A DNA stretch of 33,609 nucleotides from a virus, in IMG/VR virus record IMGVR_UViG_3300020185_000153, positions 1 to 33,609 of that record, one strand, 5' to 3'. Both the position numbers and the translations under genes were made by a program. The notes below the pieces were generated by a model that did not search any database, had not been told where the DNA came from, and saw nothing but the letters and a program-made list of their open reading frames with translations. Shown here in pieces: positions 13,481-20,722 of the stretch. How positions within the stretch are numbered: the first letter of the stretch is position 1; the number at the start of each line of letters is the position of its first letter.

Positions 13481-14631
13481 ATTATGAATATCACGAATTA
13501 GCAAACTTATTTCCAATGATGGAACAAAGCCAGTATGAAGATTTGGTTGCTGATATAAAAGAAAATGGATTGATTGAATCAATCATATTACATGAAGGCA
13601 AGATATTAGATGGTAGGAATAGATACAATGCTTGTATTGATTCTAATGTAGTACCTAACTTTGTAGAATATGAAGGTGAAGATGCTTTATCTTATGTTAT
13701 ATCTTTAAACCTAAATCGTAGACACTTAAATGAAAGTCAAAGGGCTATGATTGGTGCTAGATTGGCTAATATGAAACATGGTGGTGATAGGAAAAATCAA
13801 GAGGCAAATTTGCCCTTTGAAATAACTAATAAAGATGCATCAGATAAATTAAATGTTAGTGAAAGAATAATAAAATCTGCAAAAAAAGTACAAAAAGAAG
13901 GTATAGAAGATTTACAGAAATCTGTTGAAGCTGGAAAAGTATCTGTTAGTGCTGCTTCTGATATTGCAACCTTAGATAAAGAAGAACAAGAAGTTATTGT
14001 TGCAAAGGGTGAAGATGAAATATTAGAAGCTGCTAAACAAATAAGAAAAAGTAGAAGTGCTGAAAATAAAGAAAAAAGAGATGCTATGCGAAAACAAGCA
14101 TTAGCAATTAAACCTCCTGAAGGTAAATATAGAACAATAGTTATTGACCCACCTTGGGATATGGAAAAAATACAAAGAGATTTGGCACCAAATCAAGTTG
14201 ATTTTGATTATCCAACAATGTCACTAGATGAAATAAAAGATTTCAAATTACCTGCACATGAAGAATGTCATTTATGGTTATGGACTACACAAAAATATCT
14301 AAGACCTAGTTTCGATTTGCTTGATGCTTGGGATTTCACATATCTTGCAACTTTTGTATGGCATAAGAATGGTGGGTTTCAACCAGTAGGATTACCACAA
14401 TTTAATTGTGAATTTGTTTTACTAGCTAGAAAGGGTGGTCAACCTTTTGTAGAAACAAAACAATTCTTTACATGCTTTGATGCTAAAAGAAGGGAACATA
14501 GCAGAAAGCCTGATGAATTTTATGATGTTGTTAAAAGGGTATGTCCTGAACCAAGAATAGATATATTTTCTAGGGAAGATAGAGAAGGTTATGATGTTTG
14601 GGGATTAGAAGCGGGTATGTTTGATGAATGA
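13477..14631 (+). CDS. ParB-like nuclease domain fused to MT-A70 N6-adenine methyltransferase
   Basis: This 384-residue protein has two domains. Residues 1-165 are ParB/Srx-like, with ILDGRNRYNA (the GR-nR loop), the NLNRRHLNESQRAMIGA helix and a helix-turn-helix-like KDASDKLNVSERIIKSAKKV. Residues 210-384 are an MT-A70 adenine methyltransferase with the catalytic VIDPPWDMEK, HLWLWTTQKYL, TFVWHKNGG and DIFSRE. The fusion is recurrent in phages. The ParB part probably guides DNA binding, and the C-terminal part would methylate adenine N6, protecting DNA or marking it for packaging or regulation. AAAAGGAG precedes the start. No partner nuclease is adjacent. Confidence 0.9.
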   Translation: MNYEYHELANLFPMMEQSQYEDLVADIKENGLIESIILHEGKILDGRNRYNACIDSNVVPNFVEYEGEDALSYVISLNLNRRHLNESQRAMIGARLANMKHGGDRKNQEANLPFEITNKDASDKLNVSERIIKSAKKVQKEGIEDLQKSVEAGKVSVSAASDIATLDKEEQEVIVAKGEDEILEAAKQIRKSRSAENKEKRDAMRKQALAIKPPEGKYRTIVIDPPWDMEKIQRDLAPNQVDFDYPTMSLDEIKDFKLPAHEECHLWLWTTQKYLRPSFDLLDAWDFTYLATFVWHKNGGFQPVGLPQFNCEFVLLARKGGQPFVETKQFFTCFDAKRREHSRKPDEFYDVVKRVCPEPRIDIFSREDREGYDVWGLEAGMFDE

Positions 14632-15124
14632 TTTTAGTAAAAACAAAACGTGGGAAGAAACACAACAAGAATATGTTTTGCCATATTTTAAAAAGATATT
14701 GAATTGCAATATAGAACTATCAACTTTTGATGATGATGTTAAAAATGCTACTGATTTAATAATTACCAAAGGCAATTACAGGTTTAAATGTGGTTTGAGA
14801 ATTAGAAGTAAAAAATACGAAAGCTACAATGATGTGACCATAAGATCGAAAAACAATAATGGTAAAGATACTGAAATAGATAAACTAAACAATACTGATA
14901 GAATTATTTACTGTGTGGTTGATGAGCTTAAAAAATTAGTAATAAAGTACGCAATACTTGATGCACATGCAACTTACAGTTTTTTACAAAACGAACCACC
15001 TTACATACAAGAAAGACAAAACCTAAACAAGGGTACTTGGTTTAAAGCAATACCCATGGAAATTGCTAGAAGCAATAAATTAATAACAAAAGAAAACGGA
15101 TATTTAAAAGGAGAAATGATATGA
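14624..15124 (+). CDS. Hypothetical protein (166 aa), possibly a degenerate nuclease fold
   Basis: This 166-residue protein begins MNDFSKNKTWEETQQEYVLP. A segment NATDLIITKGNYRFKCGLRI followed by SKKYESYNDVTIRS has the beta-strand, Asp, beta-strand spacing of PD-(D/E)XK-like proteins. The expected ExK residues are replaced by CGLRIRSK, so catalysis is doubtful. Later IIYCVVDELKKLVIKYAILD is another alternating strand/helix piece. I do not assign a function. The ATG at 14624 overlaps the methyltransferase stop by eight bases; the TTG at 14621 is less likely. The end overlaps the next gene (ATGA). Confidence 0.65.
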   Translation: MNDFSKNKTWEETQQEYVLPYFKKILNCNIELSTFDDDVKNATDLIITKGNYRFKCGLRIRSKKYESYNDVTIRSKNNNGKDTEIDKLNNTDRIIYCVVDELKKLVIKYAILDAHATYSFLQNEPPYIQERQNLNKGTWFKAIPMEIARSNKLITKENGYLKGEMI

Positions 15125-15402
15125 GTATAGATAAAGTAACACCGCAAGAATGGGATAGATTAGCAAGAATAAAAGAAGCTAAGCATGACCCAGTGTCACG
15201 ACCAGCACACTATAACAATGGGACTATAGAATGTATTAGTTACATTAAACAACAGTTAGGTAAGGAGTTTCCTAGCTATTTAGAGGGAAATGCTATCAAG
15301 TATATCCACAGACATAATATGAAGCACAGCAATAACATACAAGACTTACAAAAGGCTAAATGGTATATTGATAAGTTGATAGCACATTATGAAAACTTAT
15401 AG
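15121..15402 (+). CDS. DUF3310 family protein
   Basis: This 93-residue protein has SRPAHYNNGTIECISYIKQQ, then SYLEGNAIKYIHRHNMK and LQKAKWYIDKLIAHYE. The HY..G.IE, GNaiKYi.R..K and KA.wYi..L blocks are those of DUF3310, a very common phage family sometimes annotated as a nucleotide-kinase-like protein without firm evidence. Length is typical for a minimal member. AAAGGAG is nine bases upstream and the start overlaps the previous stop. A role in nucleotide metabolism is only a family guess. Confidence 0.85.
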   Translation: MSIDKVTPQEWDRLARIKEAKHDPVSRPAHYNNGTIECISYIKQQLGKEFPSYLEGNAIKYIHRHNMKHSNNIQDLQKAKWYIDKLIAHYENL

Positions 15403-15561
15403 ATGAAGGTAGATAAGAAAAAACTAAAGGAAATGATTAAGCAAGGTAAGTCATCGCATGATGCTGCAATGTCTTTTGGTTGTAGTCCATCTACTGCTAG
15501 AAGAAAGGCTAAAGAGATTGGTCTAAAGTTCAAGGGCAAGTCTTACTGGAGAAAAGGATGA
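15403..15561 (+). CDS. Small helix-turn-helix-like protein (52 aa)
   Basis: This 52-residue protein runs MKVDKKKLKEMIKQGKSSHD, then AAMSFGCSPSTARRKAKEIG, ending SYWRKG. The middle reads as a compact helix-turn-helix: a helix with MIKQGKSSHDAA, a turn at FGCSPST and a recognition helix ARRKAKEIGL. That is the pattern of small resolvase/transposase-type or phage regulatory HTH proteins. It starts directly after the DUF3310 stop and ends by ATGA overlap with the gpZ-like gene, so it sits at the boundary between early and virion genes. It might regulate that boundary, which is inference. Confidence 0.65.
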   Translation: MKVDKKKLKEMIKQGKSSHDAAMSFGCSPSTARRKAKEIGLKFKGKSYWRKG

Positions 15562-16151
15562 GGGTTAATATCAAATCAAATATCAAAGAAGTAACCAAAG
15601 GTTTAAGCAAAACACAAAAGAAACAAATACCTTTTGCAACATCAGTAGCTATCAACAACACATTGTTTGGACTTAGAAAAGAAATGTCTAAACAAACAGA
15701 GAAGAAGTTAGACAACCCAACACCATTTACTAAGCGTGGATTCTTAGTTGAGAAATCTAAGAAGACTAACCTTACTGGAACTTTATTTATTAAAGATGAT
15801 GTAGCTAAGTATCTAAAGTTTCAGATAGATGGTGGGGTTAGAACAAGTAACAAACTAATACCTGTGCCTATAGTTAAAAATGCAAAACTTAATAAGTATG
15901 GAAATATTATTGGTAAGCGTACTGGTTTAATTAAAAAGAAAACACAATTCTTTGGCACAGTTAAAGGAACTACTGGTGTATGGGAAAGAACCAACAAGGG
16001 TAATAAAACTAAGCTAATCATTGGACTACACAATGATGTAAGTTATAGAGCCAAGTTTCCTTTCTATGTTATCTCTGATAAGTACTCAACTAATATGTTT
16101 GATAAGAACTTTAAGAAGGCTATAGATAAGGCTTTGAGGACTGCTAAGTGA
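15558..16151 (+). CDS. Minor tail protein Z-like (tail completion)
   Basis: This 197-residue protein begins MRVNIKSNIKEVTKGLSKTQ, then IPFATSVAINNTLFGLRKEM and LDNPTPFTKRGFLVEKSKKT, then GTLFIKDDVAKYLKFQIDGG. The pattern of a kq-pfAts-AlNnt helix, a D(n)PTpfT block and a tolfikd strand is that of the prophage minor tail protein Z family, which completes the head-proximal end of the lambda tail. Its place is unusual. In lambda, Z lies among the tail genes after FII. Here it is the last gene before the terminase small subunit, so on a packaged linear map it may be at the far right end. Confidence 0.75.
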   Translation: MRVNIKSNIKEVTKGLSKTQKKQIPFATSVAINNTLFGLRKEMSKQTEKKLDNPTPFTKRGFLVEKSKKTNLTGTLFIKDDVAKYLKFQIDGGVRTSNKLIPVPIVKNAKLNKYGNIIGKRTGLIKKKTQFFGTVKGTTGVWERTNKGNKTKLIIGLHNDVSYRAKFPFYVISDKYSTNMFDKNFKKAIDKALRTAK

Positions 16152-16248
16152 GAAACGTAGGTTCTTCTACAGCATACATCGTGGGTATATTCGCATGTCG
16201 GTATTTTTTTAGCGACAACCCATATTTATTAGGGTAATTAAGCACTGT
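16152..16248 (+). other. 97-bp non-coding gap before terminase: candidate cos/packaging site
   Basis: The gap holds a two-part dyad: TGGGT (16182-16186) and TGTCG (16196-16200) face CGACA (16213-16217) and ACCCA (16218-16222), with a seven-T run in the loop. TCGC (16191-16194) and GCGA (16212-16215) offer an alternative pairing. In lambda-like phages cos lies just upstream of the terminase small-subunit gene, exactly this place. No cleavage sequence can be identified by eye. Confidence 0.45.
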
Positions 16249-16776
16249 ATGGCTACACAAAGAGAGGTTGCAGATCACTTGGACTTATCAGTCAAAAGAG
16301 TCTCAGAATTGATTAGAGATGGTATCCTTCCCTCTAAAATGGGAAGAAGTCCACTTAATATAGATATTTGTAGAATTGCTTACATTTCGTACCTTAGAAA
16401 ACTGGGTGGTTACAACAAGAAAAGTGGTACTGGCGATATTGCAGAAGAAAAGACTAAACTAACTGCAGCTCAAGCTAGAAAAGCTGAGTTAGAGGTAGAA
16501 GAAATGGAAGGCAGTCTAATACCATCACAGTTAGTAGAAGATACTTGGATTGATTATGTATCTAACGCTAGGGCTAAACTTCTAGGACTACCATCAAGAA
16601 TCGCACATCAGGTTATAACTGTTGATAAATATGCAGAAGCAGAATTGATATTAAAGGAACAAGTGCATGAAGCACTAAATGAGTTAGCTCAAAATGGAAT
16701 ACCTCAAAAATATAGAAAAGGTGATACAGGAGACCAATCAAGTTTGGACTCCACCACCCAATCTGAAGATAAGTAA
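16249..16776 (+). CDS. Terminase small subunit (Nu1-like)
   Basis: This 175-residue protein starts with a winged helix-turn-helix DNA-binding domain (TQREVADHLDLSVKRVSELI, then GILP and LNIDICRIAYISYLRKLGG). A helical region with KTKLTAAQARKAELEVEEMEG follows, as in Nu1-type small terminase subunits, and then LIPSQLVEDTWIDYVSNAR and a C-terminal helical part that would contact the large subunit. It recognises the packaging site on the concatemer. The gap immediately upstream is the likely recognition region. Its 3' end overlaps the large-subunit gene by 83 bases in another frame, unusually long for this genome. Confidence 0.88.
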   Translation: MATQREVADHLDLSVKRVSELIRDGILPSKMGRSPLNIDICRIAYISYLRKLGGYNKKSGTGDIAEEKTKLTAAQARKAELEVEEMEGSLIPSQLVEDTWIDYVSNARAKLLGLPSRIAHQVITVDKYAEAELILKEQVHEALNELAQNGIPQKYRKGDTGDQSSLDSTTQSEDK

Positions 16777-18514
16777 CTGGGCAGATACCTACAGAAGGCT
16801 ATCACCTGAATCTTCAGCAGAAGCAGGTCAATGGAGAACTGATAGAGCACCATTTCAAAGAGAGATCATGGATTCTTTCAATGACCCTGATATCCAAAGA
16901 ATAGTATTTATGAAATCTGCTCAGGTTGGTGCTACCGAAATTTTGTTAAATGTTATTGGTTACTACATAGACCAAGACCCTGCTCCAATGTTAATAATGC
17001 AACCTACCCTAGCCATGGCTCAAGCATTTAGTAAAGATAGACTTGCTATGATGATCAGAGATTCTGAAAAGATTAGAGATTGTGTTAAAGACCCAAGAAG
17101 CAGAGATTCAGGTAATACAGTTTTATCTAAGAAGTTTGCAGGTGGTAATTTAAACATAGTTGGCTCGAATTCTGCATCAGGTCTTAGCTCAAGACCAGTG
17201 CGTGTCGTTTTGGGAGACGAATGCGACAGGTACGAAGCATCTGCTGGTGCAGAAGGTGACCCAATATCACTTGCAACTAAAAGAACAACTACCTTTTGGA
17301 ATAAGAAGATATATCTTTGTTCTACTCCAACAATAAAAGGACTATCAAGAATAGAAACAGCCTTTGAAGAATCAGATAAGCGTTACTACCATGTGCCTTG
17401 CCCTGAATGTGACCATAAACAAGTTTTAAAATGGAAGAATGTGGTTTGGGAAGAAGATAAGCCTGAAACAGCCAATTATGCATGTGAAGAATGCGGTTCT
17501 ATTATTGACGAATCTAAAAAGCAATGGATGTTAAAACATGGTGAATGGATAGCATCAGCACCTAAGTCAGATACAGCAGGATTCCACATTTCAGAACTTT
17601 ATTCAGTTTGGTCTACTTGGGCAGACATGGCTAAGTCATTTCTTGAAGCTAAAAAGAATCCTGAAATGCTAAAGACTTGGATTAATACTGCTTTAGGTGA
17701 ATCTTGGGAAGAGCAAGGCGATGCAGTTGAATATGAAACACTGCTTGAACGTAGACTTAACTATGATCATACAACAATACCTGAAGATGTTTTAGTTTTA
17801 ACTGCTGGTGTTGATACACAGAAAGATAGATTAGAGTTACAAATGGTTGGTTGGGGTGCTAATTATGAAGCATGGGTCATAGACTACAAGATATTTTGGG
17901 GTGACCCAAACGCACAAAACGTATGGCAAGAGTTAGATAACTATCTTAAAAAAAGATTCACAACTGAATCAGGAAGAATATTAACCATATCTTGTACTTG
18001 TATTGACTCAGGTGGCTTATCGACAAATATGGTTTATCAATTTACTAAGCCAAGACAGGGCAGAAGGGTCTTTGCAATTAAGGGTTTATCCACAGCAGGT
18101 AAGCCAATAGCCAATAGACCTACGTTTGTAGGTAAAAATAAGGCTGTTTTATATGGCGTTGGCACAGATAGTGCTAAAGAAGCTATATTTGCTAGACTAT
18201 CTACTGAATCTGACAATACAACACTACATTTCTGCTCTGATCTTGATGAAGAGTACTTTCAACAGCTTACAGCAGAGAAAAGGGTCACAAAGTTTGTAAG
18301 AGGCAGGAAATCATTAGTTTGGAAGCAAATTAGACCAAGAAACGAAGCATTAGACACACTGGTCTATAACTTTGCTGCTATTTACATCTTGAACCCTAAT
18401 TACGACACAATTCAAGAAAGGGTTATGACTCAACACTCAAAACCACAACAAAAACAACAAAACAAACCACAAAAGGGTATAAATAGAGGTAATTTCGCCA
18501 CTTCTTGGAAATAA
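16694..18514 (+). CDS. Terminase large subunit (GpA-like)
   Basis: This 606-residue protein belongs to the lambda GpA family. It has WADTYRRLSPESSAEAGQW, then AQVGATEILLNVIGYY in the Walker A-like position and VVLGDECDRYEASA as Walker B. CPECDHKQVL and CEECGSII form a CxxC...CxxC zinc-type pair. The C-terminal nuclease region has VLTAGVDTQKDRLELQMVGW and CIDSGGLSTNMVY with acidic metal ligands. It cuts phage DNA and drives it into proheads with ATP. The ATG at 16694 lies inside the small-subunit gene, with no strong ribosome-binding site, so translational coupling is likely. A glutamine/lysine-rich tail ends the protein. Confidence 0.95.
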   Translation: MEYLKNIEKVIQETNQVWTPPPNLKISNWADTYRRLSPESSAEAGQWRTDRAPFQREIMDSFNDPDIQRIVFMKSAQVGATEILLNVIGYYIDQDPAPMLIMQPTLAMAQAFSKDRLAMMIRDSEKIRDCVKDPRSRDSGNTVLSKKFAGGNLNIVGSNSASGLSSRPVRVVLGDECDRYEASAGAEGDPISLATKRTTTFWNKKIYLCSTPTIKGLSRIETAFEESDKRYYHVPCPECDHKQVLKWKNVVWEEDKPETANYACEECGSIIDESKKQWMLKHGEWIASAPKSDTAGFHISELYSVWSTWADMAKSFLEAKKNPEMLKTWINTALGESWEEQGDAVEYETLLERRLNYDHTTIPEDVLVLTAGVDTQKDRLELQMVGWGANYEAWVIDYKIFWGDPNAQNVWQELDNYLKKRFTTESGRILTISCTCIDSGGLSTNMVYQFTKPRQGRRVFAIKGLSTAGKPIANRPTFVGKNKAVLYGVGTDSAKEAIFARLSTESDNTTLHFCSDLDEEYFQQLTAEKRVTKFVRGRKSLVWKQIRPRNEALDTLVYNFAAIYILNPNYDTIQERVMTQHSKPQQKQQNKPQKGINRGNFATSWK

Positions 18515-18602
18515 TAAGATTTTCCTGTTTCCATATTGACAATAGACCAATAAACCTTAGTGTTAGATGTAGATATATCTAAAACATTTATGAGGTTTTT
18601 GT
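18515..18602 (+). promoter_or_regulatory. 88-bp gap with a perfect -35 box and a 12-bp palindrome
   Basis: TTGACA (18536-18541) is a perfect sigma70 -35 box, but no good -10 follows at 16-18 bases (AGTGTT is the best). The palindrome TAGATATATCTA lies at 18570-18581, and TTAGAT (18563-18568) repeats its half. GAGG at 18592-18595 serves the TTG start at 18603. This may be an activator-dependent late promoter or an operator. Confidence 0.35.
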
Positions 18603-19229
18603 TTGAGCAATCAATTTGACAGAGATAATTACCCAGTCCAAGAGCCTGATCGTTTGGTTACAGGAGACAGATTTGCATGGCAAAGACCTGATCTTGTAAC
18701 AGACTATCCTTTGGCTGACTACACTATGACTTATCACTTCTCTCAAGACAGTGGCGGTGGTGGTACACATCACTTTACACTATCTTCAACTGAAGCTAAT
18801 GATAATTATTACTTTGAAAAACCATCATCCGAGACTACCAACTTAACTGCTGGTGACTGGGAATGGCAATTATATGCAATAAGAACATCTGATAGCGAAA
18901 GGGTAACGCTTGATTACGGAATAACTAAGTTTGCTATTGGTGAATTAGACACAAATAACGATTTAAGAAGTCATGCGAAGAAAGTTTTAGATGCTATTGA
19001 AGCTGTAATAGAAGGAAGGGCTACAATAGACCAATCATCCTTCTCTTTAGGTGGAAGATCATTATCTAGGCTATCTGTTGATGAATTAATGACATTTAGA
19101 GATAGATATCATGCTGAATACCTAAAAGAAGTTAAATTAGCAAGAATTAGAAACAAACAAGGGTCAGGAAACACTATCAAGGTCAATTTTGGTGGTTCTA
19201 CTGGTTCTACACCTAAGAGTTACACATAA
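18603..19229 (+). CDS. Head-tail connector with N-terminal beta domain and gpW-like C-terminus
   Basis: This 208-residue protein has two parts. Residues 1-118 are beta-rich (YTMTYHFSQ, HHFTLSST, LTAGDWEWQLYAIRTSD, VTLDYGITKFAIGEL). Residues 122-208 carry KKVLDAIEAVIEGRATIDQS, LGGRSLSRLSVDELMTFRDR and a closing NTIKVNFGG, which fit the lambda gpW/connector type. gpW closes the filled head and receives gpFII. Placement between terminase and portal is the lambda order A-W-B. The start is TTG with GAGG seven bases upstream; a TGA at 18591 in frame excludes earlier starts. The two parts are sometimes separate genes in other phages, as I recall. Confidence 0.75.
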   Translation: MSNQFDRDNYPVQEPDRLVTGDRFAWQRPDLVTDYPLADYTMTYHFSQDSGGGGTHHFTLSSTEANDNYYFEKPSSETTNLTAGDWEWQLYAIRTSDSERVTLDYGITKFAIGELDTNNDLRSHAKKVLDAIEAVIEGRATIDQSSFSLGGRSLSRLSVDELMTFRDRYHAEYLKEVKLARIRNKQGSGNTIKVNFGGSTGSTPKSYT

Positions 19230-20722
19230 TGGCATGGTATAACAGAATACTAGGCGTTAATGAGCCTAAAAAGAAAAAGAAACAGGCTTATAGAAGAAGT
19301 TATACTGGTGCTAATACTGGTAGATTGTTTGCAGACTTTGTAACAAGCTCTACAAGTGCCGATGCTGAAATAAAAGATAACATAAGAATACTCAGAGATA
19401 GAGCAAGAGAGTTAGCAAGGAACGATAGCTACATTGCACGATACCTTAACCTGATGGTATCTAATGTTATCGGTAAGCATGGCATAAGAGTTAGTAGTAA
19501 AAGTCGAAATGACAATGGTTCATTAGACCTTGCTGCTAACCAGCTCATTGAGTCAGCTTGGAAGGATTGGTCAAAAGTAGGCAATTGTACTACCAATGGA
19601 AGATTATCATTTTTAGATTGTCAAAAAATATTTATTGAATCTTTGGCTAGAGATGGTGAAGTCTTAATTAGAAAAATAAAAGATAACAATTCACCTTTTG
19701 GTTTTCAAATCCAGTTCTTAGAAGCAGATCATTTAGATGAAACTAAGAATGATATTTACAAACAAACTGGTAATAGAGTTAAGATGGGTGTTGAGGTTGA
19801 TAAGTACGACAAACCAGTTGCTTATCATCTTTACAAGAACCATCCTTACGATAGAACTTATATAGCTCAAAACGAACACATTAGAGTTCCAGCAGATGAA
19901 ATTATCCATGCTTACCTACCTACTAGGGCAGAACAAACTAGAGGTGTTTCTTTGGTTGCTACATCAATGGCTAATGTGAAAATGTTAAATGGTTATTTAG
20001 AAGCAGAAATAGTTGCAGCTAGAGTTGGTGCATCTAAAATGGGATTCTTTACCTCACCCGATGGTGATGGATATGTTGGTGATGGTGAATACGAAGATAC
20101 CTTTAATCCAACAATGAACGCACAGGCTGGGGTCTTTGAGCAACTTCCACAAGGTATGGACTTTAAGGCTTTTGACCCAACACACCCAACATCTGCTTTT
20201 GATTCTTTTACAACCAGTGTTTTAAGAAGTATTGCATCAGGTTTGAATATTTCTTATCACTCATTATCTAATGATCTAACTTCAGTTAATTACTCTAGTA
20301 TCAGGCAAGGAGCTTTAGAAGACAGAAGTATGTATCAGATATATCAACAATTTGTTATTGAGCATTTTGTAAATCCAGTATTTCAATCTTGGTTAGAGAT
20401 GTCTATATCTACAGGTCGTATCAATCTACCAATAGGTAAGTTTGATAAATTCTCTAACTCAGTAAACTTCATACCAAGAAGTTTTGCTTGGATTGACCCT
20501 TTAAAAGAAATGCAATCAAACGTACTAGGTTTGCAAAATGGAACAATAAGCTATTCAGATATAGCTGCTGCTTATGGTAGAGATACTGAAGAACTATTTG
20601 AACAACATCAAAAAGAGATTGAACTAGCTAAACAATATGGTATTGAACTAGCCTATCAACCATTTGGTGCTAAATTGCCAGTAGAAGCTAACATACAGGG
20701 CGGAGATCAGGAAGATGAGTAA
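19229..20722 (+). CDS. Portal protein (lambda gpB family)
   Basis: This 497-residue protein matches the lambda gpB portal family: ILRDRARELARNDSYIARYL near residue 50, FIESLARDGEVLIRKIKD, FQIQFLEADHLDE, GVEVDKYDKPVAYHLYKNHP, ADEIIHAYLPTRAEQTRGVS, and then GLNISYHSLSNDLTSVNYSS. It would form the dodecameric ring at one head vertex, acting as motor platform and DNA gate. The N-terminus is very basic (PKKKKKQAYRR). It starts one base inside the previous stop (TAATG) and overlaps the next gene by eight bases. Length is normal for the family. Confidence 0.94.
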   Translation: MAWYNRILGVNEPKKKKKQAYRRSYTGANTGRLFADFVTSSTSADAEIKDNIRILRDRARELARNDSYIARYLNLMVSNVIGKHGIRVSSKSRNDNGSLDLAANQLIESAWKDWSKVGNCTTNGRLSFLDCQKIFIESLARDGEVLIRKIKDNNSPFGFQIQFLEADHLDETKNDIYKQTGNRVKMGVEVDKYDKPVAYHLYKNHPYDRTYIAQNEHIRVPADEIIHAYLPTRAEQTRGVSLVATSMANVKMLNGYLEAEIVAARVGASKMGFFTSPDGDGYVGDGEYEDTFNPTMNAQAGVFEQLPQGMDFKAFDPTHPTSAFDSFTTSVLRSIASGLNISYHSLSNDLTSVNYSSIRQGALEDRSMYQIYQQFVIEHFVNPVFQSWLEMSISTGRINLPIGKFDKFSNSVNFIPRSFAWIDPLKEMQSNVLGLQNGTISYSDIAAAYGRDTEELFEQHQKEIELAKQYGIELAYQPFGAKLPVEANIQGGDQEDE

